Counted from the stretch's first letter, positions 36,258 through 45,051 are shown. The stretch: DNA of 64,000 nt from Paenibacillus sp. FSL K6-1330 (GCF_037976825.1 NZ_CP150269.1:15001-79000); one strand, 5' to 3'. A program made the numbers and translations. The notes: generated from the sequence alone by a model not told the origin.

Positions 36258-36413
36258 TTTATCATGGGTGTATAAACGTTGGACCTCCCGCTCTCGTTCT
36301 TTCTCCGTGCATTCCTTGCAGCATCACGATCATTCCTGAAGCGGTTACTCTTCTTCCGGTTCTAAAGGCAGGCGCCTTCCCATAAGCTATTGTTAAAAGG
36401 AGGGGTACATGCC

Positions 36414-36695
36414 ATGATCGACCAAGGGAAGGGCAAGTTTCATGACCTGCGGATGCAGAACCGGAAGCTGCTGGACATTACGGGTGTCCAAAATGTGGAG
36501 AGCTTTGACAGTGAAGAATTTCTGCTTCAAACCGAGCTTGGGCATCTCACCATTCGGGGGCAAAATTTACATATTAAAAATCTCAGCCTGGAAGAGGGGC
36601 TTTTGTCGATTGAAGGTCAGGTGCATTCACTGATTTATTTGAATCCCGGTTCGCAGACCAAGAACAAGAGTCTGCTGGGTAAGCTGTTTAAATGA
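36414..36695 (+). CDS. yabP: Sporulation protein YabP
   Basis: YabP is a small mother-cell sporulation protein needed for normal engulfment-stage events; its biochemical role is unknown. The product has the family core LLDITGVQNVESFDSEEFLL ... followed by ETELGHLTIRG-like strands and EGLLSIEGQVHSLIYL, suggesting a beta fold. It has 93 residues. ATG 36414 has AAAGGAGGGG 8 nt upstream; the frame extends back to 36390 but without a site. CATAAGCT at about 36380 could be part of a sigma-E -10, with no good -35. It overlaps yabQ by four bases. Confidence 0.93.
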   Translation: MIDQGKGKFHDLRMQNRKLLDITGVQNVESFDSEEFLLQTELGHLTIRGQNLHIKNLSLEEGLLSIEGQVHSLIYLNPGSQTKNKSLLGKLFK

Positions 36696-37261
36696 ACCCC
36701 AGCGTACAATGGATCACGCTGCTCTGGATGCTCTTCTCCGGAGCAGCGATGGGAGTCGCCTTCGACAGCTACCGGGTGCTGGCAGGGCAGCTCCGTTTCC
36801 CGCAATGGTCCAAGCATACCCTGGACTTCCTTTACTGGATTGCGGCAGCCTTCTTCATTTTTCGCATGTTGTATGTGACCAATGACGGTCAACTGCGTTT
36901 TTATGTGTTTGTGGGCCTGTTTATAGGGGTTTGGATCTATTTTTTATTATGGAGTGTCATAACCCAGCGTTTTGTGGTAATGTTAATTCAAGTGACAAAA
37001 GGCTTGCTGTCCTTTTTGTACAAGCTGTTCCGTATCTTATTGTGGAATCCGATCAAAGGAATCCTGATGCTCATCTTAGGATTGTTAAGGTTTCTATGGA
37101 AGTTTCTCCTGTCGCTGTTGCGTTTAGTCCTTAAATGCCTCATGCCTTTTTGGCGACTCTTGAAATGGATGCTGAGACCGATCACATCCAGAGTCAGGCT
37201 GCCGGCATGGTGCAAGCAATTCGCGGACAAGGTTATCAAGGCGTGGAAGCGCTGGTTTTAG
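36692..37261 (+). CDS. yabQ: Spore cortex biosynthesis protein YabQ
   Basis: YabQ is a mother-cell membrane protein required for spore cortex formation. The 189-residue product has three to five hydrophobic helices (VQWITLLWMLFSGAAMGVAF, DFLYWIAAAFFIFRMLY, LRFYVFVGLFIGVWIYFLLW, then a long amphipathic Leu/Phe/Lys-rich stretch). Its start overlaps the yabP stop (ATGA) and its stop lies 11 bp before divIC. The basic tail (RLPAWCKQFADKVIKAWKRW) is probably cytoplasmic. Confidence 0.92.
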   Translation: MNPSVQWITLLWMLFSGAAMGVAFDSYRVLAGQLRFPQWSKHTLDFLYWIAAAFFIFRMLYVTNDGQLRFYVFVGLFIGVWIYFLLWSVITQRFVVMLIQVTKGLLSFLYKLFRILLWNPIKGILMLILGLLRFLWKFLLSLLRLVLKCLMPFWRLLKWMLRPITSRVRLPAWCKQFADKVIKAWKRWF

Positions 37262-37272
37262 GAGGTATGGTC

Positions 37273-37623
37273 ATGGGAAGATTTGCTGATCCATCGAAGC
37301 AGGCTCCCCAACAAACCAAGACAAAGAACAAAGGCGCACGCCGGCGTAAAAGAATGTTTGTGGCGATGATGGCGCTGTTTTTGATCTGGGCAGGTTCAAC
37401 GCTCTGGTCCCAGAATGACCGCATCCGTAATCAGAACGAAGCGCTAGCTCAAAAGCAAGAGGATTATAAGTCCGTTGAACAGTCGCTAATCCAGATTACT
37501 CATGAAGTGGAGCGATTGAAGGACCCTGAATATATCGGGCAGATTGCCCGCAAGAAGTTTGGACTGTATCTGCCAAATGAGACGCCGATCATTCAGCCCC
37601 AAAATTCGGGCGAAGAGCCGTAA
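37273..37623 (+). CDS. divIC: Septum formation initiator DivIC
   Basis: DivIC is a bitopic divisome protein that works with DivIB and FtsL. The 116-residue product has a basic cytoplasmic N-terminus (about 1-35), one transmembrane helix (MFVAMMALFLIWAGSTLW) and an extracellular coiled coil (about 57-95) ending with DPEYIGQIARKKFGLYLPNE, the family signature. AGGAGG (overlapping the yabQ stop) is 7 nt before ATG 37273; ATG 37267 is too close to it. It is coupled to yabQ. Confidence 0.94.
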   Translation: MGRFADPSKQAPQQTKTKNKGARRRKRMFVAMMALFLIWAGSTLWSQNDRIRNQNEALAQKQEDYKSVEQSLIQITHEVERLKDPEYIGQIARKKFGLYLPNETPIIQPQNSGEEP

Positions 37624-37632
37624 TTAGGCATG

Positions 37633-37661
37633 ACAGACGTCTGTTGACCTTGTTTAGGTCA
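37633..37661. promoter_or_regulatory. Two palindromes over the S1-protein promoter, putative operator
   Basis: ACAGACGTCTGT (37633-37644) is a perfect 12-bp palindrome abutting the -35 box, and TGACCT / AGGTCA (37645-37650 and 37656-37661) form a 6-bp inverted repeat lying between -35 and -10. Their placement suggests repressor binding; the regulator is unknown. Confidence 0.45.
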
Positions 37662-37673
37662 TTATCGTATAAT
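37644..37673 (+). promoter_or_regulatory. Sigma-A promoter of the S1-domain gene
   Basis: TTGACC (37644-37649) and TATAAT (37668-37673) are separated by 18 bp, with the start codon about 65 bp downstream. Confidence 0.75.
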
Positions 37674-37737
37674 CAAATCACCGCAGCGCGATTTATAAAT
37701 CGGACTGTATATTTTTAAGGGAGGATCATTTTATTCT

Positions 37738-38226
37738 ATGGCAATTGAAGTGGGCACCAAGTTAGAGGGCAAGGTGACAGGCATAACGCATTTTGGAGCA
37801 TTTGTGGATCTGTCAGGAGGTGTCACGGGTCTCGTTCACATCTCGGAGATCGCCGACAACTACGTTAAGGATGTCAACGATCATTTGAAGATCAACGATG
37901 TCGTTACCGTGAAGGTGATTAATGTCGACAAGGACGGCAAGATCGGTCTTTCGATCAAGCAGGCCGTCGACAAGCCGGCTTCCGAAAGTCGTCCACCCCG
38001 CGCACCGAGACCGGAACGCAGTGGAGGCGGCGGAGAACGATTCGGAGGTGGCGGTGGTGGAGGATTCAACCGTGAACGCGGTGGACGCCCGTTTAAGCCT
38101 GCGGCCAACAAGCCTTCATTTGAGGATAAAATGTCACGCTTCCTGAAAGACAGTGAAGAACGAATCTCTTCGCTTAAGAAGAATACGGAAGGCAAACGCG
38201 GTGGACGCGGAGCCAAACGTATGTAA
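37738..38226 (+). CDS. yabR: S1-domain RNA-binding protein (YabR)
   Basis: The N-terminal 70 residues are a single S1 RNA-binding domain (GTKLEGKVTGITHFGAFVDL, GLVHISEIADNYVKDV, KVINVDKDGKIGLSIKQ). The middle is a disordered Pro/Arg then Gly-rich stretch (GGGGERFGGGGGGGFNRERG) resembling an RGG-type RNA-binding tail, and the end is a basic helix. The length is 162 residues, longer than B. subtilis YabR because of the Gly-rich part. GGAGGAT lies about 11 nt before ATG. It has its own promoter and terminator and sits between divIC and spoIIE as in B. subtilis. Confidence 0.93.
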   Translation: MAIEVGTKLEGKVTGITHFGAFVDLSGGVTGLVHISEIADNYVKDVNDHLKINDVVTVKVINVDKDGKIGLSIKQAVDKPASESRPPRAPRPERSGGGGERFGGGGGGGFNRERGGRPFKPAANKPSFEDKMSRFLKDSEERISSLKKNTEGKRGGRGAKRM

Positions 38227-38245
38227 TTCGATAAAATATAAACTG

Positions 38246-38279
38246 ACCGCAGAGGGAAACCGCCTTCTGCGGTTTTTTT
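38246..38279 (+). terminator. Terminator after the S1-domain gene
   Basis: ACCGCAGA (38246-38253) pairs with TCTGCGGT (38266-38273), followed by TTTTTTG. Confidence 0.9.
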
Positions 38280-38571
38280 GTCGTTGTATCCAAGGGTACG
38301 ACAGGTTCCTACGCAATTTACGGCGCTTCCGTGTGGAATGAACACGGGATGTCTGCCTCAATTCGGGAAATGATCTGCAAGAATGCTCCAGGTTTGAGTC
38401 GTGTAAACACCGCTGGGCGTGGGGGATGAAGGCTCTTTTCCCGAACGTTCGCAAGGCCCGTTGATTTTGTCGGAAATTTCTTTGGGGCTTGTCCGGTGTT
38501 CTGACAAACTTTCCTGAACAGGGGTTTTATAATGGGACCAACAAATTCGTGAAGAATGGGGTGCCAGCGTA
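38280..38571. other. spoIIE upstream region, no gene
   Basis: In B. subtilis two tRNA genes lie here; I found no tRNA cloverleaf. The 3' part contains a sigma-A-type promoter with a 21-bp spacer and several TGTC-containing Spo0A-like heptamers (38468-38474 TGTCGGA; 38506-38500 TGTCAGA on the minus strand). The first 180 bases show nothing I can name. Confidence 0.5.
38501..38533 (+). promoter_or_regulatory. spoIIE promoter with 21-bp spacer, probably Spo0A-activated
   Basis: CTGACA (38501-38506) and TATAAT (38528-38533) are separated by 21 bp. Spo0A-activated sigma-A promoters of spoIIE and spoIIG in B. subtilis have the same overlong spacer. Imperfect 0A boxes overlap and precede the -35. 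Confidence 0.6.
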
Positions 38572-41082
38572 ATGGATAAAAGAAATCTGGTGATGTTTCC
38601 GGGTACTGAGGCAGTTAAAGGGGGAGCGGGTTCCATTCGTGCCCGTGTAACAGAACGGTTAGGGCAGCTGCCTTTTCTACAGCGTCCCATCCACTTCCTG
38701 GCCGCTAAGAAGTGGATGATCCTGCTAACCTTCATGGGTTTTCTGCTCGGACGAGCGATGATTCTGGGAGAGCTGTCTCCATTTGCAATCGCTTATTTTG
38801 CAGTCATTGCCTTTATGCGCCGTGATTATTTGCTGCCGGTAGGCGCCGCTATCGTTGCAGGAAGTTTATTTGCGTCCTTTCCGGTGGCATGGATGGTACC
38901 GGCAGAAATCTTGATCTTTTACTTTATGATGCGGGGATTGGAGACCTATGATCGGGCAGAATTGTCGTATGCACCGTTGATGGTATTTGTCTCCACCTTC
39001 TTCGTGAATCTGTTCAGTGTTCTCATCGGACCGAGCATTACCTGGTATTCCATGATGATGCTCACCTTGAATGCCGTGCTCAGCTTTGTCCTGACATTGG
39101 TCTTTATTCAAGCGATTCCCGTGCTGACGCTTCGTAAAAAAACGCATGCTCTTCGAAATGAAGAAATTCTATGTATTATCATTTTGCTGGCGTCGGTCAT
39201 GACAGGTGCCGTTGGCTGGACGATCCAATCTCTGTCGGTAGAGCATGTCTTATCCCGATACTTAATTCTGCTGTTTGCCCTAGTCGGGGGAGCTCCGCTA
39301 GGCGCCTCGGTTGGCGTAGTAACGGGCCTCATCCTCAGTCTTGCCAACATTTCGGCATTCTCCCAGATGAGTTTGCTCGCCTTTTCCGGGATGCTCGCAG
39401 GTATGCTAAAGGAAGGGAAGAAAGGCGGTGTTTCGCTGGGAATGCTGCTGGGGGCAACTATTCTCTCCATCTATTTCAGCAATCCTGGAGAAGTGATGAT
39501 CTCCACTTGGGAAACCTGCGTGGCTATCGTGTTATTCCTCATTACGCCCAAGAGTGTGATGCAGGCTATAGGCAAATATGTGCCTGGCACGCAGGATCAT
39601 ACCCGTTCACAGCATGAATACGCCAAGCGGGTCCGGGATCTTACAGCGGACCGTGTGACCCAATTTTCCCGGGTGTTCCGGCAGCTCTCGCAAAGCTTCG
39701 GACAGACGTCCGGGGTTATACAGCCTCCGGGCAAACAAACGGAGGAGATGAATCATTTCATGAATGCCGTGGCGGAGGGAAGCTGTGCCACATGCTTTAA
39801 ACGGAATCAGTGCTGGGATATGAAGTTTTACCAGACTTATAAATATATGACCGATATGATGACCTCGATCGAGGAGAATCCTGAGATGGAAGCAGACGAT
39901 CTGCCGCCGGAATGGAGCCGGATCTGTGCCAAGAAGGAGGAGGTGCTTGGCATCCTCAAGCAGCAGTATCATCTTTACCAACATGATATGCAGTGGAAAC
40001 GCCAAATATACGATAGCCGTCATCTGGTAGCGGAACAATTATCCGGGGTTTCGCAGGTCATGGAAGACTTGGCCCGAGAGATTAAGCGGGAAAGCCAGAC
40101 CATGCACATTCAAGAAGAACAGATTCGGGAAGCGCTTCAGCAGCTGGGCTTATCGGTTCAAGGCATCGATATCATCAGTTTGGATTCCGGGCAGGTCGAG
40201 ATTGAGATCATTCATGCATACACCCGGGGTTATGACGAATGCAGGAAGATTATCGGACCGCTGCTGTCCGACATTCTTGGGGAGCATATCGCCGTAATGG
40301 AAGAGACCTTGACCCATCCAAGAGATGGATTGGCCACCGTGCGATTCGGCTCAGCGAAAACATATGAAATTATGACGGGCGTAGCCGCAGCGGCTAAGGG
40401 AGGGGATATTTTATCAGGTGACAGCTTCAGTACGGTCGAGCTGGGCAACGGGACGTTTGCGGTAGCGCTTAGTGATGGTATGGGCAACGGGGAAAGGGCA
40501 CGGCTCGAGAGCAGCTCGGCTCTGAATATATTAGAACAGCTGCTTCAATCCGGGATGGATGAGAAGCTGGCAATCAAATCGGTCAACTCGATTCTAATGC
40601 TGCGTTCGCCGGATGAAATCTATGCTACGGTCGATATGGCCCTAATCGATCAATATACGGCTCAGACCACCTTTATGAAGATCGGTTCGACGCCAAGCTT
40701 TATCAAACGAGGCAATGATGTCATACCGGTCTCGGCCAGCAATCTTCCGATTGGGATCATTCAGGATATCGAAGTGGACCTAGTCTCATTACAGCTGCAG
40801 GCCGGTGATGTTCTCATTATGATGACGGATGGCATATATGATGCGCCGGGTTATGCGGTAAACAAGGAGTTATGGATGAAACGAATGATTCAGGAAGTGA
40901 ACAGTGAGGATCCGCAGGAAATTGCCGATTGTTTGTTGGAGAAGGTGATTCGTTACCAGCAGAATCAAATTCATGATGATATGACGGTGGTGGTCGGGCG
41001 TGTGGATCACTTTCATCCGGAATGGTCGAATGTGCATGTTCCGGGCTTTGCCCGAATGGAGCGGCCGCGAACGGTTAGCTGA
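38572..41082 (+). CDS. spoIIE: Stage II sporulation protein E, serine phosphatase
   Basis: SpoIIE dephosphorylates SpoIIAA to activate sigma-F in the forespore and interacts with FtsZ at the polar septum. The 836-residue product has about ten N-terminal transmembrane helices (residues about 45-340), a central regulatory and oligomerisation region (with a CATCFKRNQCW motif near 405) and a C-terminal PPM phosphatase domain containing SGDSF, LSDGMGNGERA (Asp635) and MMTDGIYDA. GGGGTG is 9 nt before ATG. It is followed by yabS and yabT as in B. subtilis. Confidence 0.97.
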   Translation: MDKRNLVMFPGTEAVKGGAGSIRARVTERLGQLPFLQRPIHFLAAKKWMILLTFMGFLLGRAMILGELSPFAIAYFAVIAFMRRDYLLPVGAAIVAGSLFASFPVAWMVPAEILIFYFMMRGLETYDRAELSYAPLMVFVSTFFVNLFSVLIGPSITWYSMMMLTLNAVLSFVLTLVFIQAIPVLTLRKKTHALRNEEILCIIILLASVMTGAVGWTIQSLSVEHVLSRYLILLFALVGGAPLGASVGVVTGLILSLANISAFSQMSLLAFSGMLAGMLKEGKKGGVSLGMLLGATILSIYFSNPGEVMISTWETCVAIVLFLITPKSVMQAIGKYVPGTQDHTRSQHEYAKRVRDLTADRVTQFSRVFRQLSQSFGQTSGVIQPPGKQTEEMNHFMNAVAEGSCATCFKRNQCWDMKFYQTYKYMTDMMTSIEENPEMEADDLPPEWSRICAKKEEVLGILKQQYHLYQHDMQWKRQIYDSRHLVAEQLSGVSQVMEDLAREIKRESQTMHIQEEQIREALQQLGLSVQGIDIISLDSGQVEIEIIHAYTRGYDECRKIIGPLLSDILGEHIAVMEETLTHPRDGLATVRFGSAKTYEIMTGVAAAAKGGDILSGDSFSTVELGNGTFAVALSDGMGNGERARLESSSALNILEQLLQSGMDEKLAIKSVNSILMLRSPDEIYATVDMALIDQYTAQTTFMKIGSTPSFIKRGNDVIPVSASNLPIGIIQDIEVDLVSLQLQAGDVLIMMTDGIYDAPGYAVNKELWMKRMIQEVNSEDPQEIADCLLEKVIRYQQNQIHDDMTVVVGRVDHFHPEWSNVHVPGFARMERPRTVS

Positions 41083-41100
41083 TGCGTTAGATAAATCAAG

Positions 41101-41147
41101 CGATTACCCGGGAAATGGAGGCCCCCGGAGATGGTAAATCTTTTTAC
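41101..41147 (+). terminator. Terminator after spoIIE
   Basis: GATTACC-CGGG and CCCGG-...-GGTAAATC pair with small interruptions, followed by TTTTTAC. Confidence 0.6.
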
Positions 41148-41249
41148 GTCTATTCTTCCTATATATCGTTTGAACTCTCTTGAATGTGGAAATGATAGAG
41201 ATAGAAGTCAAATCGATAGGAATGGATGAGACGGAGGCGATCATTTATT

Positions 41250-41990
41250 ATGAAGCAAATTCTACTGATTACGGACGGGTGCTCTAACGTTGGGGCCAGT
41301 CCAGTTCTGGCCGCAGCCCATGCGCTCCAGGATGGTATTGTTGTGAATGTGGTGGGGGTTCTTGATTACGGGACGATCGGTGAGCTAGGGGGATTGGAAA
41401 TTCAGGAGATAGCCAAAGCGGGAGGAGGCATACACCGGATCGTAGGCACACCGCAGCTGGCGCAGACGATACAGATGATGACTCGGAAAACGGTGGTTCA
41501 GACGATCCAACAAGCGGTAAATAAGGAGATACAGCATATTCTGGGGGGCGGGTCGCTGGAGGAGCTTCCGCCGGACAAGCGTTCGCAGGTCGTGGAAGTG
41601 GTGGATGAGCTGGCTGAGACATCATCACTGCAGGTCGCGCTGTTAATCGATGCAAGTGCAAGTATGAAACCCAAGCTGGCTGCCGTTGAGGAAGCGATAC
41701 GTGATTTGATGCTGAGTTTGAAAGCGCGCGCAGGCTCAAGCGAATTGTCCGTATTCCATTTTCCTGGAAAACACAGCGGCGAGGATATCGTGATGGACGT
41801 GAATTGGACCTCAGATCTTGACGGCGCCCGGGGAATGTTCAGCCGCTTGCAGATGAGAGGGGCGACGCCGACTGGACCTGCCTTGTTAAAGGTGATTGAA
41901 TTTTACCGATATGGTACACTAGAAGGTAATCAATCATGGCAGGGTCATTCCAGCCAAGAGGAAGGGATGCTCGGTGACTACGTTGTCTAA
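41250..41990 (+). CDS. yabS: VWA-domain protein YabS
   Basis: YabS is a von Willebrand factor A-like protein conserved beside spoIIE and yabT. The N-terminal part (MKQILLITDGCSNVGASPVL) resembles a first VWA half, and the MIDAS motif is D134-A-S136-A-S138 (LLIDASASMK), with Thr in GATPTGPALL completing metal ligation. It has 246 residues. The frame opens at 41226 but GGAGG 12 nt before ATG 41250 and the family start favour the latter. It overlaps yabT by 17 bases. A partner for the kinase is a reasonable inference from the coupling. Confidence 0.88.
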   Translation: MKQILLITDGCSNVGASPVLAAAHALQDGIVVNVVGVLDYGTIGELGGLEIQEIAKAGGGIHRIVGTPQLAQTIQMMTRKTVVQTIQQAVNKEIQHILGGGSLEELPPDKRSQVVEVVDELAETSSLQVALLIDASASMKPKLAAVEEAIRDLMLSLKARAGSSELSVFHFPGKHSGEDIVMDVNWTSDLDGARGMFSRLQMRGATPTGPALLKVIEFYRYGTLEGNQSWQGHSSQEEGMLGDYVV

Positions 41991-42894
41991 CCCGGGTTAT
42001 CCGCCAGGAACCGTAATTAAAGGCAAGTGGCGGAACAGCCGGTACATCGTGGAACGTATGCTCGGCAAAGGGGCTAACGGCAAGGTGTATCTGGTTCACC
42101 GGGCAGGAGTACGCGGGCGTTATGCTTTGAAAGTAGGGTATGACGCTCTGGATCTTCAATCCGAAATTAATGTGCTGAATGCGTTAAAAGAACAGATGCC
42201 GGACCCGTATCTCGTGGAGGCGGACGATCATCATGACGGCAGTGGCGAAGTGTCCTTCTATGTTATGCGTTACATTGAGGGGAGTCCGCTGCATCATTTT
42301 ATTCGCAAACGCGGTGCCGACTGGATCGGATTGATCGGACTGAAGCTGCTCGAGAAGCTGTCCGTGCTGCATGCATCCGGTTATGCATTCGGTGATTTGA
42401 AGCCGGATAATGTGATGGTTTCGGCATACGGAAGAGTGGAACTGATCGATTACGGAGGCGTCAGCCCTTTCGGACGCAGCGTAAAGCAGTTTACGGAATG
42501 GTATGATCGGGGATACTGGAATGCCGGAAGCCGGACTGGCGACGTAACCTATGATTTGTTCTCGTTTGCCGTGATGTGTATCGGCCTGCTGGATGAGAAA
42601 TCATTACGGGAGGCGTCTTGTCAGCTTCCCCAGACCCGTAGTGTTGCAGATCTGCAGCTGGTGCTGCGAAGAAACCTTGTGTTCAAACCATACGCTGTTT
42701 GGCTGAACAAGGCTTTATCGGGGGATTTCGTGGATTCACGGGAAGCGTTGAACGAGTGGAGAAAACGAATATACGAAGGTTCGGGGAGGAACGTGCGTCC
42801 TAATCCAGGACGAACTCCGCGTTGGCTGAAGAACGCGTTTGGTTTATCGTTAGTCATCATGGCCCTTGCTGTTTATTTTTTCTTCCGCTCATGA
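41974..42894 (+). CDS. yabT: Membrane-anchored Ser/Thr protein kinase YabT
   Basis: YabT is a Hanks-type kinase active in sporulation. The P-loop is GKGANGKVYL (31-40), the invariant lysine K53 (ALKV), the catalytic loop reads GDLKPDN (140-146) with Asp141 where the usual HRD is FGD, and the Mg-binding DFG is D159-Y-G. A single transmembrane helix closes the protein (LSLVIMALAVYFFF), leaving the kinase domain in the cytoplasm and no extracellular sensor. It has 306 residues and a GTG start inside yabS (AAGGGA upstream). The HRD and DFG substitutions are discussed as a finding. Confidence 0.9.
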   Translation: MTTLSNPGYPPGTVIKGKWRNSRYIVERMLGKGANGKVYLVHRAGVRGRYALKVGYDALDLQSEINVLNALKEQMPDPYLVEADDHHDGSGEVSFYVMRYIEGSPLHHFIRKRGADWIGLIGLKLLEKLSVLHASGYAFGDLKPDNVMVSAYGRVELIDYGGVSPFGRSVKQFTEWYDRGYWNAGSRTGDVTYDLFSFAVMCIGLLDEKSLREASCQLPQTRSVADLQLVLRRNLVFKPYAVWLNKALSGDFVDSREALNEWRKRIYEGSGRNVRPNPGRTPRWLKNAFGLSLVIMALAVYFFFRS

Positions 42895-42942
42895 AGCTGA
42901 ATTGTTACCTTGTTACTGGGAGTTCATAAAGGGGACCTGGAA

Positions 42943-44373
42943 GTGAAACAGGATTATTTACGGACATTCGTCCAACATGTCGAGCGTACAGCCGCAGAGT
43001 TTGATCTGTGGTCAGAAGGCGATAGCATCGTGGTCGCTGTTTCCGGCGGGCCTGATTCCGTTGCGCTCCTGCACGTGCTGCATGAAATTTCTTTGCACCG
43101 GACACCGCTCCGATTGATCTGCGCCCATGTGCATCATGGGTTTCGGAAAGAGTCGGACCAAGAGGCGGAGATGGTGCGTGAACTGGCGGAGCGGCTCGGA
43201 CTTCCATTTGAAACGGCGTTCATCGATATTCCTGCTTATATGGAAGAGAGCGGTAAGGGTGGGCAGGAGGCTGCAAGAGAGAAGCGTTATGAATTTTTGC
43301 TGCAAACGGCTCATAAATACAACGCGCGCTCCGTGGCACTGGCTCATCATGCTGACGATCAAGCCGAGACGGTGCTCATGAGGCTTCTGCGCGGGAGCGG
43401 CGTGTCCGGACTTGCCGGAATAAAATTTAAGCGCACGGAAAAAAAAGTGGAACTTATCCGCCCGTTCCTTCGTATGTACAAGGCGGATATCGTGGAGTTG
43501 TCCCGCGTATGCGGATTCCAGTATGCGGTGGATCACAGCAATCTACAGACGAAGTACCGCCGTAATGCGATTCGCCTGGAAGTATTGCCTTTTCTGGAAC
43601 GATATAATGGGCAGTTCTCCTCCTCACTCAATCAGCTGGCCGAAATAGTCCAGCAGGAGGATGATTTTGTGGAGCTTGAAGCTGCGAAGCAATTTCGGAG
43701 TATGGTACAGGAGAACGATGGGAGGCTCGCTTTCGACGCGCCTTCCTTTTTGGGCTTACATGTCGCTTTACAACGGCGTTTGATTAAACTAATATTAAAT
43801 TACCTGCCCTCAGACCAGGAAAACACCGATTTTGTCAAGATTGAAACGGTGCGCCATGGCATTCTTAACGATCAGCGAAGCAACTGGCGTCTGGATCTGG
43901 GTGACGGCATTACCTGTGTTCGTGAGTATGGAGTGATCCAGTTTTGGCCTAAGCCTCCGAATGAACAGGGACAGTACATATACATTCTTGATTCTCCTGA
44001 TGTTTCGCAGCAGTATGTTAAGGAAATCGGAAAAATGCTGAAATTGTCGTCAATGACAGGAAGCGAAAGCCGGAACGGCTCCAGACCATCAGCCTTTGTG
44101 GCGGATTTTGATGCGGATGAGCTGAGGTTTCCCTTAACCTTGCGTAACAGACAGCCGGGGGACAAGATGAAGATCATGGGATTAAACGGAAGCAAAAAGG
44201 TGAAAGATATTCTCATTGATGAGAAAATCCCACCGTCTGTCCGTGCCCGGATTCCTATTCTTTGTGACGGTTCCGGCAGCATCGTGTGGATTCCAGGTGT
44301 ACGACGTTCCGTTCACGCCGCTTGCGGGCGGCACACATCACGAGTTCTCCGGATGGAGCTATCGGATGCTTAA
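42943..44373 (+). CDS. tilS: tRNA(Ile)-lysidine synthetase
   Basis: TilS converts C34 of the CAU-anticodon isoleucine tRNA to lysidine, changing it to read AUA. The ATP-pyrophosphatase loop SGGPDS is at 34-39, followed by HVHHGFR, LAHHADDQAETVLMRLLRGSG and a C-terminal TilS-type domain (LRNRQPGDKMKIMGLNGSKKVKDILIDEKIPP). The frame extends to TTG 42910, but GTG 42943 has AAAGGGGA 7 nt upstream and gives a normal 476 residues. An out-of-frame reading frame over the 3' end is a shadow. It lies upstream of hpt and ftsH in the conserved order. Confidence 0.95.
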   Translation: MKQDYLRTFVQHVERTAAEFDLWSEGDSIVVAVSGGPDSVALLHVLHEISLHRTPLRLICAHVHHGFRKESDQEAEMVRELAERLGLPFETAFIDIPAYMEESGKGGQEAAREKRYEFLLQTAHKYNARSVALAHHADDQAETVLMRLLRGSGVSGLAGIKFKRTEKKVELIRPFLRMYKADIVELSRVCGFQYAVDHSNLQTKYRRNAIRLEVLPFLERYNGQFSSSLNQLAEIVQQEDDFVELEAAKQFRSMVQENDGRLAFDAPSFLGLHVALQRRLIKLILNYLPSDQENTDFVKIETVRHGILNDQRSNWRLDLGDGITCVREYGVIQFWPKPPNEQGQYIYILDSPDVSQQYVKEIGKMLKLSSMTGSESRNGSRPSAFVADFDADELRFPLTLRNRQPGDKMKIMGLNGSKKVKDILIDEKIPPSVRARIPILCDGSGSIVWIPGVRRSVHAACGRHTSRVLRMELSDA

Positions 44374-44441
44374 GGCAAGTGTAAAACGAAGAATGGCCCG
44401 TTTCACGCTTTCATAGTATAAACGTAGGAGGTCCACTTAAG

Positions 44442-44981
44442 TTGCAGAATGACATTCAGGAAATACTCATCAGTGAAGAAGAGATTCACGCAAAGATTAA
44501 GGAACTTGGTTCCAAACTCAGCGCCGAATATGTGGGACGCAATCCACTCGTTATTTGCGTTCTTAAAGGTGCATTTATTTTTATGGCCGACTTGGTTAAA
44601 TCCATAACAGTACCTCTTGAGTTGGATTTCATGGCTGTATCCAGTTATGGGGCATCAACCAAATCCTCCGGCGTGGTGAAGATCATTAAAGATCTGGACG
44701 CATCCGTTGAAGGCAGGGATGTGCTGATTGTGGAGGATATTATCGACAGCGGTCTTACGCTGAGCCATTTGATTGAGCTTTTGAAGAGCCGCAAGGCAAA
44801 CTCGGTGCGCGTTGTCACGCTGTTTGACAAGCCGGCACGCCGTACGGTGGATTTGCAGGCCGATTACACCGGATTCGTGCTGCCGGATGCTTTTGTTGTC
44901 GGATACGGGCTCGATTATGCCGAGCATTACCGGAACCTCCCCTACATCGGGATTTTGAAGCCGGAAATCTACAGCAGTTAA
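44442..44981 (+). CDS. hpt: Hypoxanthine phosphoribosyltransferase
   Basis: Hpt salvages hypoxanthine (and guanine) to IMP and GMP using PRPP. The PRPP loop [14 protein letters not shown] is near residues 93-106, and the flexible-loop region [11 protein letters not shown] and the C-terminal [20 protein letters not shown] match the family. It has 179 residues with a TTG start and TAGGAGGT 9 nt upstream. It lies between tilS and ftsH as in B. subtilis, where TilS, HprT and FtsH are functionally linked. Confidence 0.96.
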   Translation: MQNDIQEILISEEEIHAKIKELGSKLSAEYVGRNPLVICVLKGAFIFMADLVKSITVPLELDFMAVSSYGASTKSSGVVKIIKDLDASVEGRDVLIVEDIIDSGLTLSHLIELLKSRKANSVRVVTLFDKPARRTVDLQADYTGFVLPDAFVVGYGLDYAEHYRNLPYIGILKPEIYSS

Positions 44982-45021
44982 ACCGCGGCAATGGGCTGCT
45001 ATCACAGTTCAGGGCCCTTTG

Positions 45022-45051
45022 TTGAGATGGCCAGACAGGCTGTGGTAAAAT
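45022..45051 (+). promoter_or_regulatory. Possible sigma-A promoter of ftsH
   Basis: TTGAGA (45022-45027) and TAAAAT (45046-45051) are separated by 18 bp, 30 bp ahead of the ftsH start codon. Confidence 0.45.

Noticed and set aside
36380..36387. Sigma-E -10-like CATAAGCT before yabP
   Set aside because: No acceptable -35 at the right distance; left only as a remark in the yabP entry.
38280..38500. Expected tRNA genes between yabR and spoIIE
   Set aside because: No cloverleaf, no TPsiC-like GGTTCNANNCC arm with matching acceptor stem was found.
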